64,000 bases of DNA. It comes from Shimia sp. (GTDB lineage: Bacteria; Pseudomonadota; Alphaproteobacteria; Rhodobacterales; Rhodobacteraceae). Below the pieces are notes generated by a model. It ran no database searches. It was given only the letters and a program-made list of their open reading frames with translations, and was not told the DNA's origin. How positions within the stretch are numbered: position 1 is the stretch's first letter; the number at the start of each line of letters is the position of its first letter. The stretch is from the NCBI RefSeq assembly GCF_022448905.1, contig NZ_JAKVCW010000009.1, forward strand, positions 148,510-212,509. Reading direction: 5' to 3'. The position numbers and the translations under genes were made by a program. Positions 34,434 through 42,944 of this stretch are shown one piece after another.

Positions 34434-35396
34434 ATGCAAATTTCCGTCACCCCTGATGTGTTCAAACTGGCGCAGGTGTTCACCATTTCCCGTGGCTCAC
34501 GCACTGAAGCCAAAGTTCTGACCGTGAAGGTCGAGGAAGACGGATTTTTAGGTTGGGGTGAATGTGTGCCCTATGCGCGCTATGGCGAGACATTGGAGAA
34601 TGTCACGCAGCTGATCGAAAGCGTAAAAGGCCCGGTGACCCGTGAAGGGCTGTATACTTTGCCTGCGGGCGCGGCCCGCAATGCGCTGGACTGTGCGCTC
34701 TGGGATCTGGAGTGCAAGAAGGCCGGAAAGCGCGCTTGGGAGTTGGCTGGCTTGCCGAAGCCGGGACCGGAGATCACCGCCTACACGCTATCTTTGGCAG
34801 AACCGGCAGAGATGCAGGCCCAAGCGGCCAAGAATGCCCATCGGCCTTTGTTGAAAATCAAACTGGGCACGCCGGATGACATGGCGCGTCTGGAAGCGGT
34901 GCGCGCCGGTGCGCCAAAATCCACCATCATTGTGGATGCCAATGAAGGCTGGTCTGCCGAGGTCTATGCCGATCTGGCGCCGCATCTGGTGCGGCTGGGT
35001 GTGGCGCTTGTGGAGCAACCGCTACCCGCTGGGGACGATGACGCCCTGTTGGGCATGGAGCGCCCGGTGCCTGTCTGTGCCGATGAGAGCGCGCATGACT
35101 GCTCAACCCTGTCCAAGCTCAAGGGCAAATATGATGTGGTGAACATCAAACTCGACAAAACCGGCGGTCTAACCGAGGCGCTGCGCTTGCGTGAAGCGGC
35201 CTTGGCGGAAGGCTACAAGGTGATGGTCGGCTGCATGGTCGGCAGTTCGCTGGCGATGGCCCCGGCAACACTGGTGGCTCAGGGCGCCATGGTGACCGAT
35301 CTGGACGGGCCGCTGTTGTTGGCCGAAGATCGCGACACGCCGCTAACCTTTGACGCAGACGGCGTGCATCCGCCCAGCGCGGCGCTTTGGGGCTAA
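34434..35396 (+). CDS. dgcA: N-acetyl-D-glutamate racemase DgcA (dipeptide-epimerase-like)
   Basis: A 320-residue enolase-superfamily protein. The capping domain (~1-110) and barrel are visible: YTLSLAEPAEM, the catalytic KIKLG at about residue 142, metal ligands in IVDANEGW and VEQPLP, CADESAHD near 220 and the second catalytic Lys in VNIKLDKTGGL near 240. Dipeptide epimerases have this pattern; next to dgcN the product fits DgcA, which racemises N-acetyl-D-glutamate to the L form. ATG 34434 has a GAAAGG site. The phosphoesterase gene starts 3 nt after the stop, so they share a transcript. Confidence 0.85.
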   Translation: MQISVTPDVFKLAQVFTISRGSRTEAKVLTVKVEEDGFLGWGECVPYARYGETLENVTQLIESVKGPVTREGLYTLPAGAARNALDCALWDLECKKAGKRAWELAGLPKPGPEITAYTLSLAEPAEMQAQAAKNAHRPLLKIKLGTPDDMARLEAVRAGAPKSTIIVDANEGWSAEVYADLAPHLVRLGVALVEQPLPAGDDDALLGMERPVPVCADESAHDCSTLSKLKGKYDVVNIKLDKTGGLTEALRLREAALAEGYKVMVGCMVGSSLAMAPATLVAQGAMVTDLDGPLLLAEDRDTPLTFDADGVHPPSAALWG

Positions 35397-35399
35397 GCC

Positions 35400-36152
35400 A
35401 TGACGGACCGGTGGGCGGTGATTTCCGACGTCCATGGCAACGTGGACGCATTGCGAGCGGTGCTGGCCGAGATTGACCGGCTGGGTTGCTCCCGCATCCT
35501 GAACCTTGGCGATCACGCCAGTGGGCCTTTGGCGGCAGCGGAAACGCTGGATGTGCTTATGGCGTGGGATGATATGATTTCTGTGCGCGGCAACCATGAC
35601 CGCTATCTTTTGGCTCCCCCGGAGACGCTGGGCCCGTCGGATGCGGTGGCGGCAGCACAGTTGACGAACGCCCACAAGGAATGGCTTGCAGCGCTGCCGC
35701 CAACAGCCTTGGTGGAGGATGTCTTCCTTTGCCATGGCACGCCGGACAGTGACGAGACCTATTGGCTGCATGATGTGACGTCGCACGGGGATTTGGTGGA
35801 TCGCAGCGCGTGTGCGGTGGCGGCATTGGCAACCCCTGCGCCTGTTGAGGCACAGGTACTGTTATGTGGTCACACGCATTTGCCGCGCATTGTGCAACTG
35901 GCGACTGGTGCAGTGGTGCTCAATCCCGGCAGCGTTGGCCTGCCCGCCTATGACGACGTCACGCCGGTGCCACATGTGGTGCAAAGTGGTGACCCAGCGG
36001 CGCAGTTTGCGGTGTTGGAGCGCGGACCCCATGGGTGGAACATCTCCCTGCACCGGGTGGCCTATGACGCCAACCGGATGGTGACGCTTGCGCAGGCGCA
36101 CAACCGCTCAGACTGGGCGCATCCGTTGAAAACCGGATGGTTTGAGACCTGA
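35400..36152 (+). CDS. Metallophosphoesterase
   Basis: A 250-residue calcineurin-like phosphoesterase. The metal-binding motifs are in order: SDVHGN (residues 9-14), NLGDHASGP near 37, SVRGNHDR near 62, and LCGHTHLPR near 158, with NPGSVGLP after it. The closest relatives are YfcE/MJ0936-like phosphodiesterases. The substrate is unknown. It follows dgcA by 3 nt, so it probably shares a transcript with dgcA and with the transaminase downstream; a role in D-amino-acid or peptidoglycan-fragment metabolism is only suggested by position. Confidence 0.9.
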   Translation: MTDRWAVISDVHGNVDALRAVLAEIDRLGCSRILNLGDHASGPLAAAETLDVLMAWDDMISVRGNHDRYLLAPPETLGPSDAVAAAQLTNAHKEWLAALPPTALVEDVFLCHGTPDSDETYWLHDVTSHGDLVDRSACAVAALATPAPVEAQVLLCGHTHLPRIVQLATGAVVLNPGSVGLPAYDDVTPVPHVVQSGDPAAQFAVLERGPHGWNISLHRVAYDANRMVTLAQAHNRSDWAHPLKTGWFET

Positions 36153-36223
36153 GATTTCGAAACACGCTTGACCTGTGGTGCAGCGCACCCGACAAAGCAG
36201 CAGATTGCTAGGAGAGACACACG

Positions 36224-37084
36224 ATGAGCCGCACTGTTTACGTCAATGGCGAATACCTGCCGGAAGAAGACGCCAAGATTTCGATTTTCGACCGGGGCTT
36301 CCTGATGGCGGACGCGGTCTATGAGGTGACCTCCGTGCTGGACGGCAAGCTGATCGACTTTGAAGGCCACGCTGTACGTCTGAAGCGCTCGCTGGATGAG
36401 TTGGAGATGGCAGAGCCTTGCAGCAAAGACGAGTTGCTGGCGATCCACCGCAAGCTGGTCGAGGACAACGGCATTGTGGAAGGTCTGGTGTATCTGCAGG
36501 TCAGCCGTGGCAGCGATGGTGACCGCGATTTTGTCTTCCCGTCTGAAGACACGCCCCCGTCCATCGTGCTGTTTACCCAGAACAAACCGGGCCTGGCGGA
36601 CAGCCCCGCGGCCAAGAAGGGCGCGAAGATCATCTCGATTGAGGACATCCGCTGGGGCCGTCGCGACATCAAAACCGTGCAGCTCTTGTATCCGTCGATG
36701 GGTAAGATGATGGCCAAAAAGGCGGGTGCGGATGACGCTTGGCTGGTGGAAGACGGCTATGTGACTGAGGGAACCTCCAACAACGCGTATTTTGTGAAGG
36801 ATGGTGTGATTGTCACCCGTCCGCTGAGCAACGACATCCTGCATGGCATCACCCGTAAGGCGGTTTTGCGGATGGCGGCTGAAGCGCAGCTGAAAATCGA
36901 AGAGCGTCTGTTCACCGTTGAGGAAGCGCAGTGCGCGGATGAGGCGTTTACCACTTCGGCGAGTGCCTTTGTGATGCCGGTCGTGGAGATCGACGGCGTG
37001 GCGCTGGGAGATGGCACACCAGGGCCAATTGCGACCCGTCTGCGTGAGATCTATCTGGACGAGAGCAAGAAGGCGGCGATCTGA
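36224..37084 (+). CDS. dat: D-amino-acid transaminase
   Basis: A class IV (branched-chain-type fold) PLP aminotransferase of 286 residues. It interconverts D-alanine + 2-oxoglutarate with pyruvate + D-glutamate. Motifs: VNGEYLPEEDAKISIFDRGF at the start, VYLQVSRGSDGDRDFVFP near 88, the catalytic Lys in IRWGRRDIKTVQLL near 150, then EGTSNNAYFVKDG near 180 and RPLSNDILHGITRKAVL near 200. A TAGGAGAG site precedes the ATG. Placement behind dgcN-dgcA links it to D-glutamate turnover. A strong terminator follows. Confidence 0.92.
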   Translation: MSRTVYVNGEYLPEEDAKISIFDRGFLMADAVYEVTSVLDGKLIDFEGHAVRLKRSLDELEMAEPCSKDELLAIHRKLVEDNGIVEGLVYLQVSRGSDGDRDFVFPSEDTPPSIVLFTQNKPGLADSPAAKKGAKIISIEDIRWGRRDIKTVQLLYPSMGKMMAKKAGADDAWLVEDGYVTEGTSNNAYFVKDGVIVTRPLSNDILHGITRKAVLRMAAEAQLKIEERLFTVEEAQCADEAFTTSASAFVMPVVEIDGVALGDGTPGPIATRLREIYLDESKKAAI

Positions 37085-37114
37085 GGATCGGCCTGATCGC
37101 GAGTAAATGGGAAG

Positions 37115-37145
37115 GGCTGGAGTGGCAACACTCCGGCCTTTTTTG
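37115..37145 (+). terminator. Rho-independent terminator of dat
   Basis: GGCTGGAGTG and CACTCCGGCC form a 10-bp stem (one G-T pair) with a GCAA loop and a following TTTTTT tract. Confidence 0.93.
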
Positions 37146-37205
37146 TGGTCTTTTGGCTGCGCAGATCACAGCAAAAGCGCGAAGCGTCCCGTGAGCGGGG
37201 CATGG

Positions 37206-37246
37206 CATGCTGATTGTAAGCTAGGTGAGTGGTGGCAATCAGCATG
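37206..37246. repeat. Perfect 11-bp inverted repeat in a convergent gap
   Basis: CATGCTGATTG (37206-37216) and CAATCAGCATG (37236-37246) are perfect reverse complements with a 19-nt spacer, after the dat terminator. No T tract follows. Confidence 0.6.
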
Positions 37247-37259
37247 AATTAAATGAGTA

Positions 37260-37302
37260 AACCAATGGTCGCCGAGATTCCCTCTCAAGTCAACCATTGG
37301 TT
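37260..37302. repeat. Second inverted repeat in the same gap
   Basis: AACCAATGGT (37260-37269) and ACCATTGGTT (37293-37302) are perfect 10-bp reverse complements, 23 nt apart. Each arm is itself nearly palindromic. It lies just before the 3' end of the quinone oxidoreductase gene, where a terminator for that gene would be expected. Confidence 0.55.
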
Positions 37303-37327
37303 GCTTTGCCAATTCAGACTTCGCTAA

Positions 37328-38311
37328 CTACCCAACTTTCATCACGATTTTGCCGATGTGGCCGCTGCTTTCCATGCGTTGGTGCGCCGCCACGGCATCC
37401 GCGAGGGCAAATTCGCTGTCCATCACAGGGGCAACACGACCGCTTTCCAGAAGTGGCCAGACATCCGCCAAAAGAGCTTCGGCGATTTTGGCTTTGGCAA
37501 GGTCACTTTGCGGGCGCAAAGTGGAGCCGGTGATGGTCAGACGGCGCATCATGACATGGGCAAAGTTGAGCTGGATTTGCGGGCCTTGCAGGAAGGCGAT
37601 CTGTACCAGACGTCCGTCATCGGCGAGGGCCTTCACATTGCGTGGCAGGTAATCGCCGCCGACCATATCGAGGATCAGGTTGGCCCCGCCTTCAGCCCGC
37701 AGCACATCGACAAAGTCCTCCGAGCGGTAGTTGATGGCCTTTTCTGCGCCAAGCTTTAGGCAGGCTTCGCATTTCTCGTCAGAGCCTGCGGTGGTGAAGA
37801 CGCGCGCGCCAAAGGCATTGGCGAGCTGGATGGCGGTTGTGCCAATGCCAGAAGAGCCACCGTGCACCAAAAAGCGTTCACCCGCTTTGAGACCGCCACG
37901 CTGGAAGACGTTGGAATAGACGGTGAAGAAGGTCTCTGGCAGACAGGCCGCCTCTTTCAATCCCATGCCTTTGGGCACGGGCAGGCAATGCGCAGCCGGT
38001 GTCAGCACATATTCGGCGTAGCCGCCGCCGGGCAGCAGAGCGCAGACTTCGTCGCCTTCGGCCCACTCACTTACCCCCGCTCCGACAGCGGCAATGGAGC
38101 CAGAAGCTTCGAGACCGGGCAGATCGGACGCGTTTGGCGGCGGATTATAGAGACCGGCCCGTTGCAGCACGTCCGGGCGGTTCACACCGGAGTAGGCCAC
38201 CTTGATCAGAACCTCGCCGGGACCGGGGGTCGGGATCGGGCGTTGCACCGTTTTGAGCACATCCGCAGCACCGGGTTTTGAAATTTCAACGGCAGTCATG
38301 GTCTGTGTCAT
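37328..38311 (-). CDS. NAD(P)H-quinone oxidoreductase (zeta-crystallin/PIG3 type)
   Basis: A 327-residue medium-chain dehydrogenase/reductase without catalytic zinc. It starts MTQTMTAVEISKPGAADVLK, has the GroES-like half (SGVNRPDVLQRAGLYNPPP near 45) and an NADPH-binding Rossmann part with VHGGSSGIGTTAIQLANAFG near 150. The TSGYNPPP-like block is typical of the PIG3/TP53I3-related bacterial group, which reduces quinones with NADPH. Start ATG 38311 follows AGGGAG; the frame beyond extends into the divergent MFS promoter and gene. Divergent from the MFS gene. Confidence 0.92.
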   Translation of the reverse strand: MTQTMTAVEISKPGAADVLKTVQRPIPTPGPGEVLIKVAYSGVNRPDVLQRAGLYNPPPNASDLPGLEASGSIAAVGAGVSEWAEGDEVCALLPGGGYAEYVLTPAAHCLPVPKGMGLKEAACLPETFFTVYSNVFQRGGLKAGERFLVHGGSSGIGTTAIQLANAFGARVFTTAGSDEKCEACLKLGAEKAINYRSEDFVDVLRAEGGANLILDMVGGDYLPRNVKALADDGRLVQIAFLQGPQIQLNFAHVMMRRLTITGSTLRPQSDLAKAKIAEALLADVWPLLESGRVAPVMDSEFALADAVAAHQRMESSGHIGKIVMKVG

Positions 38312-38436
38312 GGTGGTCTCCCTGTGATGTGCCTTCTGTCTAACAGAGGCTAGGCATAGGGGAACAGGCACTTTTGTCGCGCTGACGCGGCGACTGGGTC
38401 TCTTGCGATCTGAGGGATCGGGGATAGTGTGAAGGC

Positions 38437-39762
38437 ATGCTAAAGATTCTTTCACATCCCGCCTTTGCCAAGTTGTTTGCCGCCCAAATTGTGGCATTGG
38501 CCGGAACAGGGCTGCTGACCATCGCACTTGGACTTTTGGCGTTTGAATTGGCCGGTCCTGCGGCAGGGGCTGTGCTGGGCACGGCCTATGCAATCAAGAT
38601 GGTGGCCTATGTGGGCTTGGCACCCGTACTTGCGGCTGCGGTCAGTAAATTCCCCCGCCGTGCGGTGCTGATTGGGGCGGACTTGGTTCGTTTTGGCGTG
38701 GCGCTATGTTTGCCCTTTGTGGAGACAGTGGCGCAGATTTATGTGCTGATCTTTGTGATTCAAAGCGCCTCGGCCGTGTTTACGCCGACGTTTCAGGCCG
38801 TCATCCCCGATATCCTAAAAGACGAGGAAGATTACACCCGCGCGCTGTCCTTGTCCCGTCTGGCCTATGACCTCGAAAACCTGCTCTCCCCTGCCTTGGC
38901 TGGCATCCTACTTTTGGTGATGAGTTATCACGGACTGTTTGTTGGCACGGCGGCAGGCTTTTTGATTTCCACTCTGTTGATTCTGTCTACGCGTTTGCCC
39001 AAACGTCCAATGTCCAAAGAGCGCCCGTTCCGGGAGCGCCTTACCCGTGGCAGCTGGATCTATCTGGCCACGCCACGTCTGCGTGGCCTGTTGGCGTTTA
39101 ACATGACCGCCTCAGCCTGTGTGGCCTATGTGCTGGTCAACACGGTGGTGTTGGTGCGGGATGGCTACGGCATGGGCGAAACCGGATTGGCCATTGCCAT
39201 GGGGGCCTTTGGCACAGGCAGCATGATCACCGCTTTGGTTTTGCCAAGATTGCTATCTCAGCTGTCAGACCGAATGCTCATAGGCAACAGTGCGGTTTTG
39301 TTGGCCGGTTTGACGGTTGGCCACGGACTGGTGATGCAGACCATGGGCACATTGAGCTGGCCACTGCTCCTTGGCGTTTGGCTGCTGACCGGCATGTTGT
39401 ATTCGGCAATTCTCACCCCGTCCGGGCGACTGCTGCGGCGCTCTGCCAATGAGGAGGACAGAACCGCCGTGTTTACCGCACAGTTTGCGCTGAGCCATGC
39501 ATGCTGGCTGTTGGCCTATCCTTTGGCTGGCTGGAGCGCCACGGCAGGATCGCAGGCGGTGTCCCTACTTGTTCTTGGAGCGGTGGGGCTTGCCAGCGCG
39601 GTGCTTGGGTATGCCCTCTGGACGCCGTCACCAAAAGAAGTGGCGCATGACCACCCAGACTTGCCGGCAGATCACCCTCATCTAAAGGCGCATGGCCATG
39701 GCACACATGCGCATGCCTTTGTGATTGATGATGAGCACCAGGTTTGGCCCACTCAAGGGTAA
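38437..39762 (+). CDS. MFS transporter with His-rich C-terminal tail
   Basis: A 441-residue protein with about 12 hydrophobic helices from residue 10 to 395, including the repeated MFS_1-like loop AVSKFPRRAVLIGADLVRFG after helix 2. The last ~40 residues are soluble and His-rich: HDHPDLPADHPHLKAHGHG then THAHAFVIDDEH. This suggests metal binding or metal efflux, but may merely be a regulatory tail. The transported compound is unknown. It is divergent from the quinone oxidoreductase and ends 6 nt from the convergent GntR gene. Confidence 0.85.
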   Translation: MLKILSHPAFAKLFAAQIVALAGTGLLTIALGLLAFELAGPAAGAVLGTAYAIKMVAYVGLAPVLAAAVSKFPRRAVLIGADLVRFGVALCLPFVETVAQIYVLIFVIQSASAVFTPTFQAVIPDILKDEEDYTRALSLSRLAYDLENLLSPALAGILLLVMSYHGLFVGTAAGFLISTLLILSTRLPKRPMSKERPFRERLTRGSWIYLATPRLRGLLAFNMTASACVAYVLVNTVVLVRDGYGMGETGLAIAMGAFGTGSMITALVLPRLLSQLSDRMLIGNSAVLLAGLTVGHGLVMQTMGTLSWPLLLGVWLLTGMLYSAILTPSGRLLRRSANEEDRTAVFTAQFALSHACWLLAYPLAGWSATAGSQAVSLLVLGAVGLASAVLGYALWTPSPKEVAHDHPDLPADHPHLKAHGHGTHAHAFVIDDEHQVWPTQG

Positions 39763-39768
39763 GTGGGG

Positions 39769-40422
39769 TTAGCGCGCCAGCAGGCGCAGGCCTTGGGTCA
39801 CGTCAGAGCGCACCGCGAGGCGCAGGCCGGGTTCGTCACCGGCTTTGAGCGCCGCAATGATCAAGCGGTGGTAATGCGGCGGCTCTGTTTGGCGCAAACG
39901 GCCATAGAGCGCGCGCATGGTGGGGCCCAATTGCAGCCAGACGGTTTCGGCCATGGCCAGCATCGCCGGGGCCTGGGCGCGCAAGTAGAGCGTGCGGTGG
40001 AATTCGAGATTGGCGCGAATATAGCCCACGGAGTCGCGGCGGCTGACGGCATCAGCCACGGTGCCGTTGATCGCGACAAGACGGTCAATCAGGGCCATAT
40101 GGGCCCGCGGCAAGGCGCGGCTGGCAAGCTCGACTTCGATCAGGGCCCGCAGGGCGGCAAGTTCTTCGAGCCGTTCGCTGCTGAGTTCCGGCGTGGCGAC
40201 CCGTCCGGAGTTGGACAACGTCAGCGCGCCTTCGGCCACCAGGCGGCGCACGGCCTCGCGGGCCGGGGTCATGGAAACCTCGAACTGTTTGCCGATGCCG
40301 CGCAGGGTGAGCGCCTCGCCGGGTGCAAGTTCACCATACATGATACTGGTGCGCAGCGCGCGGTAGACGCGGTCATGAGCGGCGGCGGATTGGTCTTGCG
40401 GTTGACGGCTGGATGGGATCAT
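39769..40422 (-). CDS. GntR-family (FCD) transcriptional regulator
   Basis: A 217-residue GntR regulator. The winged helix spans ~15-75 (YRALRTSIMYGELAPGEALT, LRGIGKQFEVSMTPAREAVR) and the FCD domain ~80-210 carries NLEFHRTLYL. A perfect 14-bp palindrome (TTTGTGATCACAAA) ends 7 nt before its start codon, so autorepression is likely. The gene is on the strand opposite the MFS transporter, to which it converges, so MFS is not an obvious target. The ligand is unknown. Confidence 0.9.
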   Translation of the reverse strand: MIPSSRQPQDQSAAAHDRVYRALRTSIMYGELAPGEALTLRGIGKQFEVSMTPAREAVRRLVAEGALTLSNSGRVATPELSSERLEELAALRALIEVELASRALPRAHMALIDRLVAINGTVADAVSRRDSVGYIRANLEFHRTLYLRAQAPAMLAMAETVWLQLGPTMRALYGRLRQTEPPHYHRLIIAALKAGDEPGLRLAVRSDVTQGLRLLAR

Positions 40423-40428
40423 GCCGTC

Positions 40429-40442
40429 TTTGTGATCACAAA
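40429..40442. promoter_or_regulatory. Perfect 14-bp palindrome, GntR operator candidate
   Basis: TTTGTGATCACAAA lies 6 nt upstream of the GntR start codon, with the arms TTTGTGA/TCACAAA. FadR-type regulators often bind short TnGT...ACnA dyads of this kind. Confidence 0.65.
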
Positions 40443-40467
40443 CGTCAGAAAGGTCAATGCGGCGGGG

Positions 40468-41160
40468 TTACGCGGCAAATTGGTAGCGGTGCAATTCCTG
40501 TCCGTGGTCGCGCAGCCAGCGGCGTGGGGCCTCGTAAGGGCCGTGAATGATGGAGACTTCGTTCCAGAAGGCTTGGGAGTGGTTCATCTCCTTGAGATGC
40601 GCCACCTCATGGGCCGCCACGTAATCCAACACATCTGGCGCGGCCATCACCAGACGCCAAGAGAACATCAGCGCCCCAGTGGAGGAGCAAGACCCCCAAC
40701 GGGAACGGGTGTCACGCAGAGTGAGTTTGGTCGGCTGACGCCCCAAGCGCGCGCCGTAATGATCCACCGCTTCGGCGAGTCGGTGGCGCGCGAGTTCCTT
40801 CAAAAAGCCCTGCACCTTGCGCGCGACCTGCTCGGGCTTGCCGGGCACGGAAAGCTCATCGCTTCCCAGGCGCACGGATCGGCCCTCACCGGCAACTATC
40901 AATCGTGGACGCCCGGCGACTGGCACCGATGCGCCATGTGCGACCGCCACAGTTTCGGGCTGTTGTGCGACCTGCTTGCGCAGCCAGTCCTGTTTCTCAA
41001 AAGCAAAGGCCATGGCCTCGCGCTCTGAAACGCTGGAGGGAATCGTCAGTGTCACCTTCCCATCAAGCCGCGACACCCGCAGGCTGATGCGCCGCGCGCG
41101 GCTGGATCGGCGCAAAGCCACCGCTACAGGAGGCGTTCCGGGGATGATATGTTGCGCCAT
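40468..41160 (-). CDS. M48/DUF45 (YgjP-type) metallopeptidase-like protein
   Basis: The 230-residue protein has the zinc metallopeptidase motif HEVAH near residue 178 with a downstream HSQAFWNEV helix providing a further His. The N-terminal ~70 residues (VALRRSSRARRISLRVSRLD) and the central TRSRWGSCSSTGALMFSWRL are standard for the YgjP/DUF45 group. Substrates are unknown; the fold resembles the SprT and M48 families. It is divergent from the TIGR02300 gene. Confidence 0.9.
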   Translation of the reverse strand: MAQHIIPGTPPVAVALRRSSRARRISLRVSRLDGKVTLTIPSSVSEREAMAFAFEKQDWLRKQVAQQPETVAVAHGASVPVAGRPRLIVAGEGRSVRLGSDELSVPGKPEQVARKVQGFLKELARHRLAEAVDHYGARLGRQPTKLTLRDTRSRWGSCSSTGALMFSWRLVMAAPDVLDYVAAHEVAHLKEMNHSQAFWNEVSIIHGPYEAPRRWLRDHGQELHRYQFAA

Positions 41161-41268
41161 GCGCGCTCCTATATCGACAATGCGATGTTACCCTTTGACA
41201 CGGGGCCATTGTTATGGCACCTCCCCCAAATCGTCGAGAGAGACTCAACCGATTGAAGGGGACAACCC

Positions 41269-41598
41269 ATGCCCAAGGAAGAATGGGGCGTCAAGCGCGT
41301 TTGCCCAACCACCGGCAAACGATTCTATGACCTGAACAAAAACCCAGTCATCAGCCCTTACACGGGCGATGTCGTGGAAGTAGACGCCGGCAAGAGCCGG
41401 ATGATTGCGGCAGACGAAGCGGATGCGGCAACACTGAAAGCCAAAGCGTCTGATGCAGACAACGCGGATGACGTGTTGGATGATGATGACACCGTTGATC
41501 TGGACCTCGAAGATGATGTCCTGGATGACGATGATGAGGACGACAACGTTTCGCTGGATGAAATCGCGGACGTGGCCTCTGACGACGAAGAAAACTAA
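41269..41598 (+). CDS. TIGR02300 family protein (FYDLN acid domain)
   Basis: A 109-residue protein. The N-terminal half WGVKRVCPTTGKRFYDLNKN, then PVISPYTG, is the alphaproteobacterial FYDLN signature and resembles a zinc-ribbon-like fold with only one Cys. The C-terminal half is almost entirely Asp/Glu (VLDDDDTVDLDLEDDVLDDD), a low-complexity acidic tail. Function unknown. It is monocistronic, followed by two GC-rich stems. Confidence 0.93.
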   Translation: MPKEEWGVKRVCPTTGKRFYDLNKNPVISPYTGDVVEVDAGKSRMIAADEADAATLKAKASDADNADDVLDDDDTVDLDLEDDVLDDDDEDDNVSLDEIADVASDDEEN

Positions 41599-41614
41599 TC
41601 GTCAAAAAAGTTTC

Positions 41615-41650
41615 CCTGGGGCGGAATTTTTCGCTTGAACCCGCCCCGGG
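41615..41650 (+). terminator. GC-rich stem after the TIGR02300 gene
   Basis: CCTGGGGCGG (41615-41624) pairs with CCGCCCCGGG (41641-41650), a 10-bp stem with one G-T pair and a 16-nt loop. No T tract follows directly, so this is only a possible terminator. Confidence 0.4.
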
Positions 41651-41652
41651 AT

Positions 41653-41668
41653 GCGCCTAATTAGGCGC
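41653..41668. repeat. Perfect 16-bp palindrome upstream of tRNA-Ala
   Basis: GCGCCTAATTAGGCGC is a perfect palindrome 27 nt before the tRNA. It is either the second part of the upstream terminator or a regulatory site in the tRNA promoter. Confidence 0.55.
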
Positions 41669-41695
41669 GCACAGGCAGAGATGCCTACCAGGTTT

Positions 41696-41771
<76 letters not shown>

Positions 41772-41878
41772 AACCAACCTCCGGACAGTCAAGTCAGACC
41801 GGCTCCATACTCGGGTTGTGTCCGCTGTTTCGCGCCCATCGCTTTCGCAAAAAACAACCCAATCCGCCTGAAAAACCG

Positions 41879-42673
41879 TCAGGTCCTGGTGGCTGTGTCG
41901 TGGAGGCGGGACTTGAATTCGCTGTATTTGCGCCGACTGATCGGGACCTCGTCCCCATTGCTCAAGAGGCAAGCATAGGCGCTGCCCTTTTTCTTGATGT
42001 CCACGACATGGGCCAAACGCACCCAATGGGAGCGATGGCAGTGTATGCCGTCAAGGTCCGCGAGCTTCTCGACGCACTCGCCAAACTGCTCGGACAACAG
42101 ACTACGGCCCTGAGTAGTGACCACCTCGACGTAGTGGTCTTGTGCATGCATGCGGATGATGTCGTTTCCAAGATCAAGCGGCACGGACGCGATCAGGCCT
42201 CTTAACGACACGGGCGTGGGCTCGTCGGGCTCGGCGGGCTCAACGGGCGGCGCTTCGCGGCGCAGCAGGTAGATCAAAGCACCGGCAATGACAAAGCTGG
42301 CCGGCGTGACGGCGACAATCTCTTCGAGCAGCAAACCCAGAAACGTCGTAGCAGTTGGTTCGCCCTCTTCCGGATTGCCAAAACCATAGTCCAGCGCCAG
42401 AGAGACGCAGCCAAACAGAATCGGCAACATCAAGGCCGACACGATGGTGGGCCAGGGATTGCGCCAGCCCAGCCGTTGGAGCAAGGCCACACCGGACAGA
42501 AACAGCAAAAATCCAAAAAACAGATGTGTCGCCCAAAGCCTATAAGCCACCAGAATCGGTAGGCTTGAGGTGTGTTCCGGCTGCAGAACCAACACCACCA
42601 CTGCACCAGCCACCGAAGCAGCAAATGTGGTTTTTAGTGTTTGAGGGGTGAGGGCAATCTTCTGCGAAATCAT
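41879..42673 (-). CDS. Membrane-anchored LytTR DNA-binding regulator
   Basis: The 264-residue protein has four predicted membrane helices in the first ~135 residues and a C-terminal LytTR domain (~165-255) with DIIRMHAQDHYVEVVTTQGR then FGECVEKLADLDGIHCHRSH and WVRLAHV. LytTR domains bind DNA and control surface, virulence or quorum-related genes. Lack of a receiver domain makes this a one-component membrane regulator; its target is not apparent. The divergent PAP2 gene is the nearest candidate. Confidence 0.9.
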   Translation of the reverse strand: MISQKIALTPQTLKTTFAASVAGAVVVLVLQPEHTSSLPILVAYRLWATHLFFGFLLFLSGVALLQRLGWRNPWPTIVSALMLPILFGCVSLALDYGFGNPEEGEPTATTFLGLLLEEIVAVTPASFVIAGALIYLLRREAPPVEPAEPDEPTPVSLRGLIASVPLDLGNDIIRMHAQDHYVEVVTTQGRSLLSEQFGECVEKLADLDGIHCHRSHWVRLAHVVDIKKKGSAYACLLSNGDEVPISRRKYSEFKSRLHDTATRT

Positions 42674-42944
42674 GCTCCCTCGTTACCACCCGCTTCGCGA
42701 CCGGTCCAGAAACGACCGTTCGCGAAATCCGCGTGACCACACACGCAGATCGCCGCCCACTCAAGCATCTGCGCTGGATCGGTAAGCCGCCTTTGCGCCA
42801 GTCCTCAGTCCACTGCCTCGCTGCGCTCCCGCACCGCGAATTGCTTTGCGCCCAAGACCTCGGGTGCAGCGGCGGCAGGACCAACGCACGGCTATAGCTC
42901 TTGCGCGCCACATGTCCGCTAAGAGCCAGAACAGGATGGACTTG

